Source: Paraburkholderia tuberum STM678
GTDB lineage: Bacteria; Pseudomonadota; Gammaproteobacteria; Burkholderiales; Burkholderiaceae
Assembly: GCF_902833905.1 (NCBI RefSeq)
Contig: NZ_CADFGP010000013.1
Span: 124,001 to 188,000 of the forward strand
Direction of reading: 5' to 3'
Length of the DNA: 64,000 nucleotides
Below the pieces are notes generated by a model that saw only the letters and a program-made list of their open reading frames with translations, had not been told where the DNA came from and did no database searches. The position numbers and the translations under genes are program-made. Position 1 is the first letter of the stretch. Every line of letters starts with the position of its first letter. Positions 7,796-16,502 of the stretch are shown piece by piece.

Positions 7796-8863
7796 TCACG
7801 CGGTATGCAGCTCGCTCAACCGGCACAGCAGAATCCCATAGCCGGTCAGATGCCCGAGGTACACGCTCGTAAACACGTCCGACGCGGGCAGGTCCTCGGT
7901 CAGCTGACGCAGGTCCTCCAAATGCAGCGGCGGCGCGTCGAGCGGCGGACGCTCGACGCGCAGGTCCGCCGCCTCGGCCAGTTGCCGGTGCGCGTTGACG
8001 AGCCGCGCGAGCCGCGCGAGAAACATTTCGCGCCACGCGGCGTCGAGCGCGGCGAACTGATCGTGAAACGTGTCCATCGTTTCAAGAAAATTGACCAGCG
8101 AATCGAAGGTCTCCTGATAGCTCGCGAACACCGGCAGCCGTGCCGCGTTGCGCTTCAGATGTGGCGACACCCACGCCTGCTCGAGGTCGGTCTTCAGCAG
8201 CAGGTGCGCCTGCTTCAGGTTCGTGCTCAGCGTGCGCAGCCTGGAGGCCGCCGGCTTGATCTGCGCTTTGTCGAGCTGTCCCGCGGCCAGTTGCGCGACG
8301 ACATCGGTGGCCTGTTCGTTGCCGTCGTTGACGAGCGTGTTCGCCCAGTAGCCGTGATCGGGCGGAAACGCGATCTGCTGGATGACGAAGCCGAGCAACA
8401 TGCCGAGTACCACGCCGATCAGGCGCTGTTCGAGCAGCGGAAGATGTTCGCCGGTATAGAGCACGAGCGTGATCGGCACCGTGATGCTGGTCATCTGGAA
8501 CAGCGACGGCCGCAGCGCGACGATGCTGAAGATCACGACCGGCAGCAGCGCCGCGCCCATCCACAGGTGCGGCGCGGTCAGCCAGATCAGCAGCGTGCCG
8601 ATCGGCATCGCCACCACGTTCGAAAACACCCGCTTGTAGAAGTAGCTTCGAGCCGCCGAAATCGAGCTACCGAGCGCCAGCGTCAGCATCGTCGAACCGG
8701 CTAGCGGCACGGCCGCGTCGGGAAAGCCGAGCAGGTATGGGATGCCGAAACCGATCCACAGGCCGAGCGTCAGCTTCGTGTACTTGGCGGTTTCCGACAG
8801 AGAAAAGCGCGCGAGCGCGCGGCGCAAGGGCGTGAGTGGTTGGTGCAGATACCTGTTCGACAT
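7796..8863 (-). CDS. FUSC-family integral membrane protein
   Basis: This 355-residue protein resembles the FUSC/aromatic-acid exporter membrane proteins. The N-terminal half (about residues 25-165) holds several hydrophobic helices, for example LTLGLWIGFGIPYLLGF and a stretch around VVIFSIVALRPSLF. The C-terminal half is a soluble helical domain. The family is linked to efflux of aromatic carboxylic acids or to fusaric acid resistance, but the substrate cannot be read. MSNRYLHQ at 8863 is taken as the start although no good Shine-Dalgarno is seen. A start at 8956 would translate a tandem repeat as a Val-Pro-Gly-Pro-Thr leader and is unlikely. Confidence 0.75.
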   Translation of the reverse strand: MSNRYLHQPLTPLRRALARFSLSETAKYTKLTLGLWIGFGIPYLLGFPDAAVPLAGSTMLTLALGSSISAARSYFYKRVFSNVVAMPIGTLLIWLTAPHLWMGAALLPVVIFSIVALRPSLFQMTSITVPITLVLYTGEHLPLLEQRLIGVVLGMLLGFVIQQIAFPPDHGYWANTLVNDGNEQATDVVAQLAAGQLDKAQIKPAASRLRTLSTNLKQAHLLLKTDLEQAWVSPHLKRNAARLPVFASYQETFDSLVNFLETMDTFHDQFAALDAAWREMFLARLARLVNAHRQLAEAADLRVERPPLDAPPLHLEDLRQLTEDLPASDVFTSVYLGHLTGYGILLCRLSELHTA

Positions 8864-9452
8864 GATTTTTATGCTGACCGATGACGTGGGGCCGAGCACC
8901 GTTGGGCCCGGCACCGTTGGGCCCGGCACGGCGCGGCGTTCGCGACATGCGCGCACGTGACCTTATCATCCGGCGCGGACGGCTTCGGGAATTCGCACGG
9001 CAGCAGGTTCGCGGAATGCGGCTCGAGGCGCGCGGCGCGCGCAGTCCAACGCGGGTTTCAAGCGGCGGGTTCGGCGTCGCGCGCGCGTTCGCCGCCAGGC
9101 CCGGTTGTTGCGTGCGAAACGGCGACCGCGTTGGCGCGTTTCGCAGAATCCGCGTCGCATCGAGCGTAGCGGCCTCCGGCAGGCGCACGGCTGGCTCTCG
9201 GGCTCTGTGCCAGGTTGGAGTTTTTACCGGCTTTGCACGCTTTTTTGCCAACTCACACGGCATCGGGCGGCGTCGTTTGAAGCACCGCCGAAGCGAGGCG
9301 GAAACGCAACGCTGCTATGTTGTCGGCCGTTCGCGACAGGATTACATTCATTGAGCATTGCGTGCAGCGGCAGTCCGCGAGCTCGGTTTACGCGCCGGCT
9401 CGTCAGCGCGCCAGCTTGTCTGCAAGAAGTGGCATACCCGGAGCGTATTGCG
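8864..9452. other. GC-rich divergent intergenic region
   Basis: About 590 bases separate the divergent FUSC-type gene and the next membrane protein. Apart from the short tandem repeat at 8896-8930 I find no gene or clear regulatory site. Forward frames here extend the downstream ORF upstream, but they read as Arg-rich noise. Confidence 0.5.
8896..8930. repeat. 15-bp tandem repeat, 2.3 copies
   Basis: The unit GCACCGTTGGGCCCG occurs perfectly at 8896-8910 and 8911-8925, and a third copy begins at 8926-8930. It lies just upstream of the FUSC-type gene, in its probable 5' leader. GGGCCC is itself palindromic. Copy number may vary between strains. Confidence 0.85.
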
Positions 9453-10232
9453 ATGGCTACCGATCCCGACGATATCGACTTGCGTCATTCCACAACGGAC
9501 GGTCGGGCCTCCTTCGAACCCGACGGCCCTGACGAATCGGGCGTGCCGCCCCCGCGCTTCGGCCGCCTCGCCCTGTGCCTCGCGGCGGCCGGCGCGCTGA
9601 CCTTCGGTGTGATGGGCACCGTCGCCTACGGCGTCTGGTTCAACCAGGATCAGCAGACGTACGCGGATGCCATTGCGGGCGCGCGCCAGGCGCTCGGCTC
9701 ATCGGCATCGGCCCGGGTGCCGACGGTGGCCGTCGCGCACGCGCCGGAGGAGGCCGCCGCGCCGTTTGCCATGCCGTTTGCCATGCCGTCAGCCAGGCAG
9801 CCCGCTGCGCCAGGGGTCGCGCTCGAAGCGGCCGGCGCGAACGGCGGCTTCGAGGGCACCAACCCGGCCGTGTGGTCCGGGCAGATCCGCCCGAGTACGC
9901 CTGACCCGAATCTCACCGCCACGCTGGCCGATACGCCGGTCGATACCTCGGCGGATATGTCGGCGGATATGTCGGCCACCCCACCCACAGCCCCCATTGT
10001 TCCCACGCCACCGCCGGGCTACACGCGGCACGTCGCCAATGCCGCCAATTCCACCGCGAAGCCCGCGGCCGGTCACGACGCGAAAGAAACGCGGCTCGCA
10101 CAGCAGGAGCGGCGCGCGTCGTCGCAGCACAAGGGCGGTCTGTTTGCGCGGATCGGACAGTTCTTTCGACGCGTGAGCTATCGTCAACATGACAATGGCC
10201 GACGGCAACAAGATATCTACTCCCATCCCTGA
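9453..10232 (+). CDS. Single-pass membrane protein, Ala/Pro-rich, unknown function
   Basis: The 259-residue product opens MATDPDDIDLRHSTTDG and has one hydrophobic segment (about residues 38-58, LALCLAAAGALTFGVMGTVA). A long Ala/Pro/Thr-rich linker follows, then a basic C-terminal end (GGLFARIGQFFRRVSYRQ). The linker contains in-phase 12-bp duplications, read as PFAMPFAMP and SADMSADMS. A GGAG at 9440-9443 supports the ATG at 9453. The last 44 bases overlap the start of the diguanylate cyclase gene in another frame, which points to coupled translation. No family was recognised. Confidence 0.6.
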   Translation: MATDPDDIDLRHSTTDGRASFEPDGPDESGVPPPRFGRLALCLAAAGALTFGVMGTVAYGVWFNQDQQTYADAIAGARQALGSSASARVPTVAVAHAPEEAAAPFAMPFAMPSARQPAAPGVALEAAGANGGFEGTNPAVWSGQIRPSTPDPNLTATLADTPVDTSADMSADMSATPPTAPIVPTPPPGYTRHVANAANSTAKPAAGHDAKETRLAQQERRASSQHKGGLFARIGQFFRRVSYRQHDNGRRQQDIYSHP

Positions 10233-11385
10233 GCACGCGGTCGTCGGGCCAGCGGGGCGAGCAGGGCTGCGCGGCGCCGCACGCGCGCGCGCGCCGATGT
10301 GGCGCTTCCGGCCGGGGCCCGCGAGTGTCGGCGTGGCCGCGCTGTTGTGTCTGCTGTTCGGCCTGCTGTATGTGGCGATGCAGATCCGCACGGTGTTTTC
10401 CGATCAGTTGAAGCAGGAGTACGCGGGCCTCGTGCTCGAAGCCGCCGGGCGCGTCGACAGCGCGCGCGAGCAGTTGGCCGCGTGGCAGCATATGGCCGAC
10501 ACCCTGGCGAGTCACGACGCGTCGTTCGTGCCGGCCTATGACGCAGCGCGCGCCGAACTCGCGCGGCGTTTCGCGGCGCTCGCGGCGCTCGTCAACGCGA
10601 GTCCGTCGCCGGCGCCGCCCATTCCGTCGATGTCACCGACACAGGCGACGCCCGAAGCCGTCGCGGCGGCGCTCGGCAGCGTGTCGGCCTACTGGCGCGC
10701 GCAACGCGACGCGTCGAGCGCCGACGTGCGGCTGCGCGTCGCGCACGTCGCGCGCACGCTGATCGCGCTCGCCGCGCTGCTGTTCTGCATGCTGATCACG
10801 GCGCTCGGCATGTACGCGAAGCGCACCCGCCAGCTCGCGGGGCAGTCGCACGAGTTCGAGCTGGCGTCGCTGCACGATTCGCTGACGGGCCTGTCGAACC
10901 GCCGCAAGCTGCTGGCCGCGCTCGACTCTGCCGCCAGGCACGCGCGGACCGCGGCCGTCGAGCAGCGCTTCGCCGTGCTGTATATCGACCTCGATGGCTT
11001 CAAGCAGGTCAACGATTCGTTCGGGCATCGCACCGGCGACGAATTCCTTGCCGCGGTATCCGCCCGGTTTCGCGCGTCGGTGCGCAAAGGCGATCTGGTC
11101 GCGCGCATCGGCGGCGACGAGTTCGCGGTGCTGGTGCGCACCTTTGCGGGCGATGACGAGCTCGCCGAGATCGCGTGCCGGCTGATGGCCTGCGTGGTCG
11201 ACACCGACGAGCAGTTGGGAATCGGCGGCGTGCGCGCGAGCGTGGGCATTGCGAGTTATCCCGACGACGTCGACGATCACCGCCGTCTGGTCGCCGCCGC
11301 CGATGCCGCGATGTATCAGGTCAAGCGCGACGGCAAGAACGGCTTCGCGTTCGCGGCGCAGACGGGCAGGGAAGCGACGTTGTGA
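10189..11385 (+). CDS. Membrane-bound diguanylate cyclase (GGDEF)
   Basis: This 398-residue protein should make cyclic di-GMP from two GTP. It has two transmembrane helices (about 47-64 and 189-208) flanking a roughly 120-residue periplasmic sensor region without a recognised domain. The C-terminal GGDEF domain spans about 223-395. The active-site signature is intact, IGGDEF with GGDEF at 308-312. An inhibitory I-site RxxD (RKGD, 299-302) sits exactly five residues upstream, so product feedback is likely. The gene overlaps the preceding membrane-protein gene by 44 bases, so the upstream protein may be a partner. Confidence 0.9.
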   Translation: MTMADGNKISTPIPEHAVVGPAGRAGLRGAARARAPMWRFRPGPASVGVAALLCLLFGLLYVAMQIRTVFSDQLKQEYAGLVLEAAGRVDSAREQLAAWQHMADTLASHDASFVPAYDAARAELARRFAALAALVNASPSPAPPIPSMSPTQATPEAVAAALGSVSAYWRAQRDASSADVRLRVAHVARTLIALAALLFCMLITALGMYAKRTRQLAGQSHEFELASLHDSLTGLSNRRKLLAALDSAARHARTAAVEQRFAVLYIDLDGFKQVNDSFGHRTGDEFLAAVSARFRASVRKGDLVARIGGDEFAVLVRTFAGDDELAEIACRLMACVVDTDEQLGIGGVRASVGIASYPDDVDDHRRLVAAADAAMYQVKRDGKNGFAFAAQTGREATL

Positions 11386-11397
11386 ACCGTCTGAACG

Positions 11398-12048
11398 TCA
11401 CTGGCCTTCGTTGCGCCACTCCGTCAGCTTTTCGCGCTCGTTGAGTTCGATGAACGCCGGCCGTGCGCGCAGCCTGCGGATATAGCTCGCGAGATGCGGC
11501 CAGCCCACCGTCGCCGGGTGGGGCATGTTGCGGGTCCAGCGCATCAGCACGAGCGCGAGCAGATCGGCGGTGCTGAGCTTGCCGCCCGCGAGGTATGCGT
11601 GGCCGTCGGCGAAATGCCTGTCGAGCCGCGCACACGCTTCTTCGATGCGGCGTTGCGCGAGCGCGCGCACCGCCTCGGCGCCCGCGGGGTCGCCGTCGCT
11701 GCCGGCGTAGAACCAGTCGCGCATCGCGGGTAGCAGCGTATTCGCGAGGTAGATCATCCATTCGAGCCATTGCGCGCGTGCGGCCGAGCCCGGCGCGGGC
11801 GCGAGGTCGGCCTCGGCGTGGCGCTCGGCGAGCAGCATCAGCAGCGCGGCCGATTCATGCCGCGGCACGCCATCGACGACCAGCGTGGGCACGCGCCCGG
11901 CCGGATTCAGACGCAGATACTCGGGATCGCGCTGCTGGCCCGCGTCGATATCGACGAGGCGCGCTTCGAACGGCACGCCCATTTCGAGCAGCATCCAGTG
12001 CACGGGCATGCTAGCCGCGCCGGGCGAGTAGTAGAGAACGTAGGACAT
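11398..12048 (-). CDS. Glutathione S-transferase family protein
   Basis: This 216-residue cytosolic protein has the two-part GST layout. The N-terminal thioredoxin-like domain (1-80; MSYVLYYSPGAASM, then NPAGRVPTLVVDG with the cis-Pro and ESAALLMLLAE) binds glutathione. The C-terminal helical domain (about 88-210) includes the conserved STADLLAL segment. The pattern is close to beta-class or GstA-like bacterial enzymes, where Ser or Cys near residue 10 acts on glutathione. The substrate is unknown. It converges on the diguanylate cyclase with only 12 bases between stops. Confidence 0.87.
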   Translation of the reverse strand: MSYVLYYSPGAASMPVHWMLLEMGVPFEARLVDIDAGQQRDPEYLRLNPAGRVPTLVVDGVPRHESAALLMLLAERHAEADLAPAPGSAARAQWLEWMIYLANTLLPAMRDWFYAGSDGDPAGAEAVRALAQRRIEEACARLDRHFADGHAYLAGGKLSTADLLALVLMRWTRNMPHPATVGWPHLASYIRRLRARPAFIELNEREKLTEWRNEGQ

Positions 12049-12101
12049 TCGGGGCTCCGCGGATCGTCGAGAGCGCGGTCGAGCCGTGAACAGAAAGAAT
12101 C

Positions 12102-12130
12102 AGGGGCTGTCGCCGAAACGAACAGCCCCT
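12102..12130 (-). terminator. Terminator-like hairpin after the symporter gene
   Basis: A 9-bp stem (AGGGGCTGT at 12102-12110 pairing with ACAGCCCCT at 12122-12130) lies about 80 bases beyond the symporter stop on the minus strand. A partly T-rich GATTCTTTCT follows in that direction. It most likely ends the DUF3311/symporter operon before the GST gene. Confidence 0.6.
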
Positions 12131-12210
12131 TCAGATGCGTCAGGCGCCAGCGTACGCAAATGCGGGCGCTCGAAGCAGCAAGCCTCGAATCACGCCCGCG
12201 GCCAGGTCTT

Positions 12211-13686
12211 TCAATGCGCCGACGCGTGCTTCTCCTGCTCGGCTGCGCTCGGCTGCGTCACCGCGCTGACGATCACGAACACGATCACGTTGACCGCGAG
12301 CGCAAGGAAGCCGATGTTGACGTCCTTCAGCGCATCGGGCAGGAACGGCATCAGGTGACCGACGCTCCAGTGCAGCGTCGTGGTCAGTGTGACCACCGCG
12401 ACACCCGCGACGATGCCGCAGAACGCGCCTTGCCTCGTCGCGCGGTTGTGCGGGAACAGGCTGCAGAGCACGGCCGGGAACAATTGCGTGACGAAGCTGT
12501 AGCCCATCAGCAGCAGCGCGACGATGGTTTCGCCGCCGTTCAGCGTGAAGGCGACCGCGACCAGCGCCACGACCGGTACGAGGAAGCGCGCGATCACCGC
12601 GACCGACGCATCCGACGCGTTGCGGTTCACCATGCCGCGATACACGTCGTTGGCGAGCAGCGTCGACGCCGAGGTCAGGATCATCGAGCCCGGCACCAGC
12701 GCGGTCAGGATACCGGCCGCGCCGATCACGCCGACGAACCACGGATCGAACGTCTGCAGCGACAGGCGGAACAACGACAGGTCGATGTCGGCGCCCTTCA
12801 GGCCCGGCACGCGCAGCGTCGCCGCGAAGCCGACGAAGAACACGAACAGCAGGATCAGCTGATAGAGCGGCAGAATCGCGGCATTGCGGCGGAAGATTCG
12901 CTCGTCCTTCGCCGTGAAGATCGAACCGAACGTGTGCGGCCACATGAAGAAGCCGAGCGCGGTCAGCAGCACCGTCGACTGGAACCACACGACGCTCGAA
13001 CCGCGCGCCGGGAAGGTCAGGAAGCCGGGACGGGCGGCGTCGATCGTGCGGAACATCGCGCCGATGCCGCCGTAGTAATGCAGCGGCAGATAGATGCCGA
13101 GGAACAGCACGATCGCGAGAATCAGCAGATCCTTGGCCACCGAGTTCCAGGCGGAGCCGCGCACGCCCGACACGATCACGTAAGAGGTCACGACGATCGC
13201 GCCGATCCAGATCGCCGCCGTCGACGAGATCGCGCCGTACGACGCGGTCGCGACGATGATGCCGAGGCCCTTCAATTGCAGCACCAGGTACGGGATCAGC
13301 GCGGCCACGCCGACCAGCGCGACCAGCGTGCCGAGCGCCGGGCTCTCGTATTTGCGCCTCAAGAAGTGCGGCTGCGAGACCAGGCGGTGCGTCTTCGCGT
13401 AGCGCCAGATCGGCGGCAGCATCCAGTACGACAGGATGTACGCGAGCGTGCCGTACGCGAGGATGTAGTAGACCGGCGCCCCCTTGCCGTACGCGAAGCC
13501 GCTGCCGCCAAGGAACGTGAAGGTCGTATAGATTTCGCCGGCCATCAGCAGGAACACGAACGCGGTGCCGAAGCTGCGGCCGCCCACGGTCCACTGCTCG
13601 AGGCTCATGTCGTGGCCGCGCCTTGCGCGCACGCCGAGGAACAGCGCGAATAGCGTAACGGCGGCGATGATGACGAGTGCGCTCAT
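12211..13686 (-). CDS. Sodium:solute symporter (monocarboxylate/pantothenate type)
   Basis: This 491-residue inner-membrane permease of the SSS family has about 13 hydrophobic helices. It starts MSALVIIAAVTLFALFLGVRA and shows the family's WTVGGRSFG segment after the first helix. The C-terminus is short and hydrophilic. Its tight coupling to a DUF3311 gene (ATGA overlap at 13683-13686) matches the arrangement of MctP-type permeases, which import lactate, pyruvate or other monocarboxylates with Na+ or H+. That substrate is an inference from context. A hairpin about 80 bases downstream is the probable terminator. Confidence 0.87.
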   Translation of the reverse strand: MSALVIIAAVTLFALFLGVRARRGHDMSLEQWTVGGRSFGTAFVFLLMAGEIYTTFTFLGGSGFAYGKGAPVYYILAYGTLAYILSYWMLPPIWRYAKTHRLVSQPHFLRRKYESPALGTLVALVGVAALIPYLVLQLKGLGIIVATASYGAISSTAAIWIGAIVVTSYVIVSGVRGSAWNSVAKDLLILAIVLFLGIYLPLHYYGGIGAMFRTIDAARPGFLTFPARGSSVVWFQSTVLLTALGFFMWPHTFGSIFTAKDERIFRRNAAILPLYQLILLFVFFVGFAATLRVPGLKGADIDLSLFRLSLQTFDPWFVGVIGAAGILTALVPGSMILTSASTLLANDVYRGMVNRNASDASVAVIARFLVPVVALVAVAFTLNGGETIVALLLMGYSFVTQLFPAVLCSLFPHNRATRQGAFCGIVAGVAVVTLTTTLHWSVGHLMPFLPDALKDVNIGFLALAVNVIVFVIVSAVTQPSAAEQEKHASAH

Positions 13687-13898
13687 GGGCGAACCTCCTC
13701 GCCATCGGCGGCGACGTGTCGGTTGGACGGATCGAGGTTGTAGATGATCGCCATGATGATCGCGCTCAACACCACCCACATGACGATCCAGGCCAGCACG
13801 AACGGCATGCCGAGCACGAGCGGCTCGACGCGATTGACAAACGAAACGCCGACCAGGATGCCGACGAACGGCAACGCGGCAAGTACACGAAGCAGCAT
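13683..13898 (-). CDS. DUF3311 small membrane protein, symporter partner
   Basis: A 71-residue protein with two transmembrane helices (about residues 6-22 and 32-56), matching the DUF3311 subunits that accompany SSS-family permeases. It starts MLLRVLAALPF with GAGGAG eight bases upstream on the minus strand. Its TGA overlaps the symporter ATG as ATGA, so the two proteins are very likely translated together and may form one transporter complex. Confidence 0.87.
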   Translation of the reverse strand: MLLRVLAALPFVGILVGVSFVNRVEPLVLGMPFVLAWIVMWVVLSAIIMAIIYNLDPSNRHVAADGEEVRP

Positions 13899-14247
13899 GT
13901 GGACAACTCCTCGAACCAGTAGGTATGTGTCGTTGAAATTCCGGCTTCGCTGAGGACTGTATGCCGGATACTTCGGTCCCGTAAAGCAGGTCAAAATAAA
14001 TGTCGGAGTTTCGACCGCTGCAATTGCATCTTTCCAGCCCGGATTGCTGCAGTGCAAAGCGGGACGCGCCGTGGCGCGCAAGGCGTCGCGCGGCTTTTCT
14101 GCAGGCCGACTGGCGCGCCGCGATATGATCTGCGAGCATTGCAGCATTTTCCGGACCGCGCGATTCCGGCCGGGTTCATGACCGGCAGCGCGCCCAGGCG
14201 CGAACCCGCGCGAGCACACGCAGACAAGCAGGCACACGGACACCCAC
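13899..14247. other. Divergent promoter region
   Basis: About 350 bases lie between the divergent DUF3311/symporter operon and marC. It must hold both promoters, but I cannot place -10/-35 elements with confidence, and no ORF looks real. Confidence 0.4.
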
Positions 14248-14925
14248 ATGGTCGAAAGTCTGATCTCGGACATCATGTTTGGCTTTATCGGCTTAATCAG
14301 CATCATCAATCCGTTCAGCGGCGCGTTCGTGTTTCTGGACCGGACCGCGTCGTTGACCCTCGACGAGCGCACCCTACTCGCCCGCAAGATCGCGATCAAC
14401 GCCGCCGTTGTGCTGCTGGTGGCATTCTTCATCGGCACGCCGATCCTGCATTTCTTTGGTATCTCGATGGAGGCGCTGCGCATCGGCGGCGGGCTCGCGC
14501 TTGCCGTGGGCGGCTGGCAAATGCTCAATGCGCCGGACACGCCGGCGGTCGAGCAGACGGAAGTCAAGCGCGTCGACGCCGAAACCGCGAAATCGCGCGC
14601 GTTCTTTCCTCTGACCGTGCCGCTGACCACCGGGCCCGGCTCGATCGCGACCGCGATCGCGCTGTCGGCGAATCGCACGCACAAGCTGTCGGCGTTCGTG
14701 ATGTCGGGCATCGCGTCGGTCGCCATCACGTTCGCGGTGGCCGTCTGCGTGTATCTGATCTACAGCCGCGCGACGATCCTCGCGCGCTATCTCGGCGTCG
14801 AGGGCACCAAGGTCGCGTTGCGGGTGTCGGCGTTCCTGCTGCTATGCATCGGCGTGCAGATCATTCTGACCGGCGTATCCGAATTCCTGATTCCGATCGC
14901 GACGATGCGCCCGCCGGCGGGCTAG
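14248..14925 (+). CDS. MarC family integral membrane protein
   Basis: This 225-residue inner-membrane protein belongs to the MarC/UPF0056 family. The family was once tied to multiple antibiotic resistance, but its function is unproven. Six hydrophobic helices are visible, with the conserved FIGLISIINPFSGAFVFL near the N-terminus and FPLTVPLTTGPGSIATAIAL in the middle, both typical signatures. Length is normal. The 3' end overlaps, on the opposite strand, the C-terminal part of the Pro-rich gene at 14842-15210. Confidence 0.9.
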   Translation: MVESLISDIMFGFIGLISIINPFSGAFVFLDRTASLTLDERTLLARKIAINAAVVLLVAFFIGTPILHFFGISMEALRIGGGLALAVGGWQMLNAPDTPAVEQTEVKRVDAETAKSRAFFPLTVPLTTGPGSIATAIALSANRTHKLSAFVMSGIASVAITFAVAVCVYLIYSRATILARYLGVEGTKVALRVSAFLLLCIGVQIILTGVSEFLIPIATMRPPAG

Positions 14926-15210
14926 CGCCGCATGCCGGCGCCATGCACGCTGTGGCGGCGGCGCCGCAGGTGGATCGCCTTCGGGTGGTTCGTGCGGAAC
15001 GTCGACCGGATCGTCCGGGATCGGGTCGGGGTCGATCTTCGGCGGCGGCGTGTTCGGCGCGATGTCGGGGTCGACTTCGGGCGGCATCGGCGCATGCGGA
15101 TGCAGCGGCAGCGGCAGCGGCTGCATCGAAATTTGCGCGTGGGTTGGCGCGTTCAGGTCGAATGTGCCGATTGCACCGGGCGCTTGCCGGCTCGTATCAG
15201 GTGAATCCAT
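14842..15210 (-). CDS. Proline/aspartate-rich small protein
   Basis: A 122-residue protein with a striking Pro/Asp-rich middle section (for example MPPEVDPDIAPNTPPPKIDP and PDDPVDVPHEPPEGDPPAAP), probably intrinsically disordered. A good Shine-Dalgarno (GGAGAGGA) precedes the ATG at 15210 on the minus strand. The final 30 or so residues are Arg-rich and lie antisense to the last 84 bases of marC, so the true C-terminus may differ in relatives. The function is unknown. Similar Pro-rich small proteins occur in Burkholderia, by my recollection. Confidence 0.55.
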   Translation of the reverse strand: MDSPDTSRQAPGAIGTFDLNAPTHAQISMQPLPLPLHPHAPMPPEVDPDIAPNTPPPKIDPDPIPDDPVDVPHEPPEGDPPAAPPPQRAWRRHAALARRRAHRRDRNQEFGYAGQNDLHADA

Positions 15211-15387
15211 CGGTCCTCTCCCTATAGTCTTCGTTCAGACGCGCAATGCCCGTGCCGCATGCCGACGGATCTCGTTCGCGTGGAACGCCAATTGCTGGAA
15301 CCCGGCACGCGTGCCGCATCGCGATGACCGCGCGCGCCCGGCTCACATTGGACATCGCCCACGCAAAGCACAGGACGAGGAGCGCAT

Positions 15388-15633
15388 ATGGCGCGACATA
15401 AGGCCGACGTTGCCGACGACGACTTCGAGATTTTCGCCAGCTATCACGGAACTGGCGACGGCCGATACATAGGTGGACTGAAGGTTGTGAGGAAAGCGGA
15501 CCGGCGGATTCTGTTCCCATTCGAGGGCGCACCGCAGATCGGCCCCTATGCGACCGCCGACGAAGCACGCCGCGCCGCAATTGCATACGGCCGCAAGCTC
15601 GTCGCGGCCGATCGTGCCGCGCCCGAAGGCTGA
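15388..15633 (+). CDS. Small hypothetical protein, Burkholderia type
   Basis: An 81-residue soluble protein, starting MARHKADVADDDFEIFASYH. It contains GGLKVVRKADRRILFPFEG and an Ala-rich C-terminal helix (ADEARRAAIAYGRKLV). GAGGAG is positioned eight bases before the ATG. The layout of two or three strands followed by a helix looks like a small compact fold. I recognise it only as a conserved-looking genus-level hypothetical. Confidence 0.7.
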   Translation: MARHKADVADDDFEIFASYHGTGDGRYIGGLKVVRKADRRILFPFEGAPQIGPYATADEARRAAIAYGRKLVAADRAAPEG

Positions 15634-15680
15634 GCGGGCGCAGCCGGTTTGGCAGTGCTTGCGTGAGAGGCGCAGAGCCA

Positions 15681-15917
15681 TCAGGGCATACCGCCGAGCG
15701 ACGGCGAAATCGTGCTGCCGCGCGCGGGATCGTCCGGATGTTCGTCGGGCAGGGTAGGGCGCGCCGACAGCGGTGGATGATCGCGATAGCAGGTGTCGAC
15801 CGAACCGTCGACGAGGCAGTTCTGGAACGCATCGGCGTCGCTCTTTTGCGCGAACGTGTACAGCGTGCGCTCGACCTGCACCTCGGTATCGGATATGCGA
15901 ATTGTCGTAATGCTCAT
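15681..15917 (-). CDS. Small hypothetical protein
   Basis: A 78-residue protein starting MSITTIRISDTEVQVERTLY. It is followed by FAQKSDADAFQNCLVDG and a Pro-rich tail with YRDHPPLSARPTLPDEHP. AGGAG lies before the ATG on the minus strand. The first half looks like a small mixed alpha/beta domain and the tail is disordered. The function is unknown. It sits in a cluster of five consecutive very small genes. Confidence 0.6.
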   Translation of the reverse strand: MSITTIRISDTEVQVERTLYTFAQKSDADAFQNCLVDGSVDTCYRDHPPLSARPTLPDEHPDDPARGSTISPSLGGMP

Positions 15918-16115
15918 GAGGTTCTCCTTCGGGGGCGCGCCTTTTTTACAAAGCGAAAGTGCCGCGCTACTGCCTTCGAGATCGCAATGGCCGTGCCTGT
16001 TGCGCTGTGCGCGGACTTCTCCGGCAAGGCTCGAATGTTGCTGCATGAACCAGGTGCCCGTTCGAGATGGCGCGTAATGACGCGAATCGACGGCAGAACA
16101 AACGAGGAGGGCGCG

Positions 16116-16442
16116 ATGCAAGATCCCCAATCGACCGACACCCCGCAGCAGAGCGCGACGCCGGGCGGCGAGCAGTCCGCGAGGCCAGATAACCGCGCCG
16201 CGCCCACGCTGTCCGACGAAGTCAAAGCCCGCAACAAGCCGAGCGGCACGCACTACGTCGAGCCGAGTCCGCTCGGCATCGAACCGGTCGTGCAGACCGG
16301 CGTGGACAAAGCGACCAATCCGCCACGGTCGAGCGAGCGGCCGCGCCAGGGCGCCGAAGTGCCGCTCGGCACCGGCGAGCACGCCGAGCCGCCGGGCGGC
16401 GGCGGGCGCGAATCGCATCACAAGCAGCCGGGCGAGCAATGA
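16116..16442 (+). CDS. Hydrophilic disordered small protein
   Basis: A 108-residue protein rich in Pro, Gly, Gln, Ser and Glu with almost no hydrophobic core, so probably disordered. It has SDEVKARNKPSGTHYVEPSP as its most ordered-looking segment. GAGGAGG ends six bases before the ATG at 16116, which makes the start secure. The strong Shine-Dalgarno and stable hydrophilic composition support a real gene. Function unknown; stress-type hydrophilic proteins have similar composition, but that is speculation. Confidence 0.6.
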   Translation: MQDPQSTDTPQQSATPGGEQSARPDNRAAPTLSDEVKARNKPSGTHYVEPSPLGIEPVVQTGVDKATNPPRSSERPRQGAEVPLGTGEHAEPPGGGGRESHHKQPGEQ

Positions 16443-16502
16443 CGCGGCGCGTTGCGTGCCAGCCGTGCATCCAATCCGTCAACACCCAACCGGAGAAAGC
16501 GC

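Noticed and set aside
8864..8956. Extending the FUSC-type protein to the ATG at 8956
   Set aside because: The extra 31 residues only translate the 15-bp tandem repeat and have no counterpart in the family's expected start.
11770..13653. A 627-codon open frame on the + strand
   Set aside because: It is antisense to the GST and symporter genes. The sequence is dominated by Arg, His, Gln and Asp, typical of reverse-strand reading.
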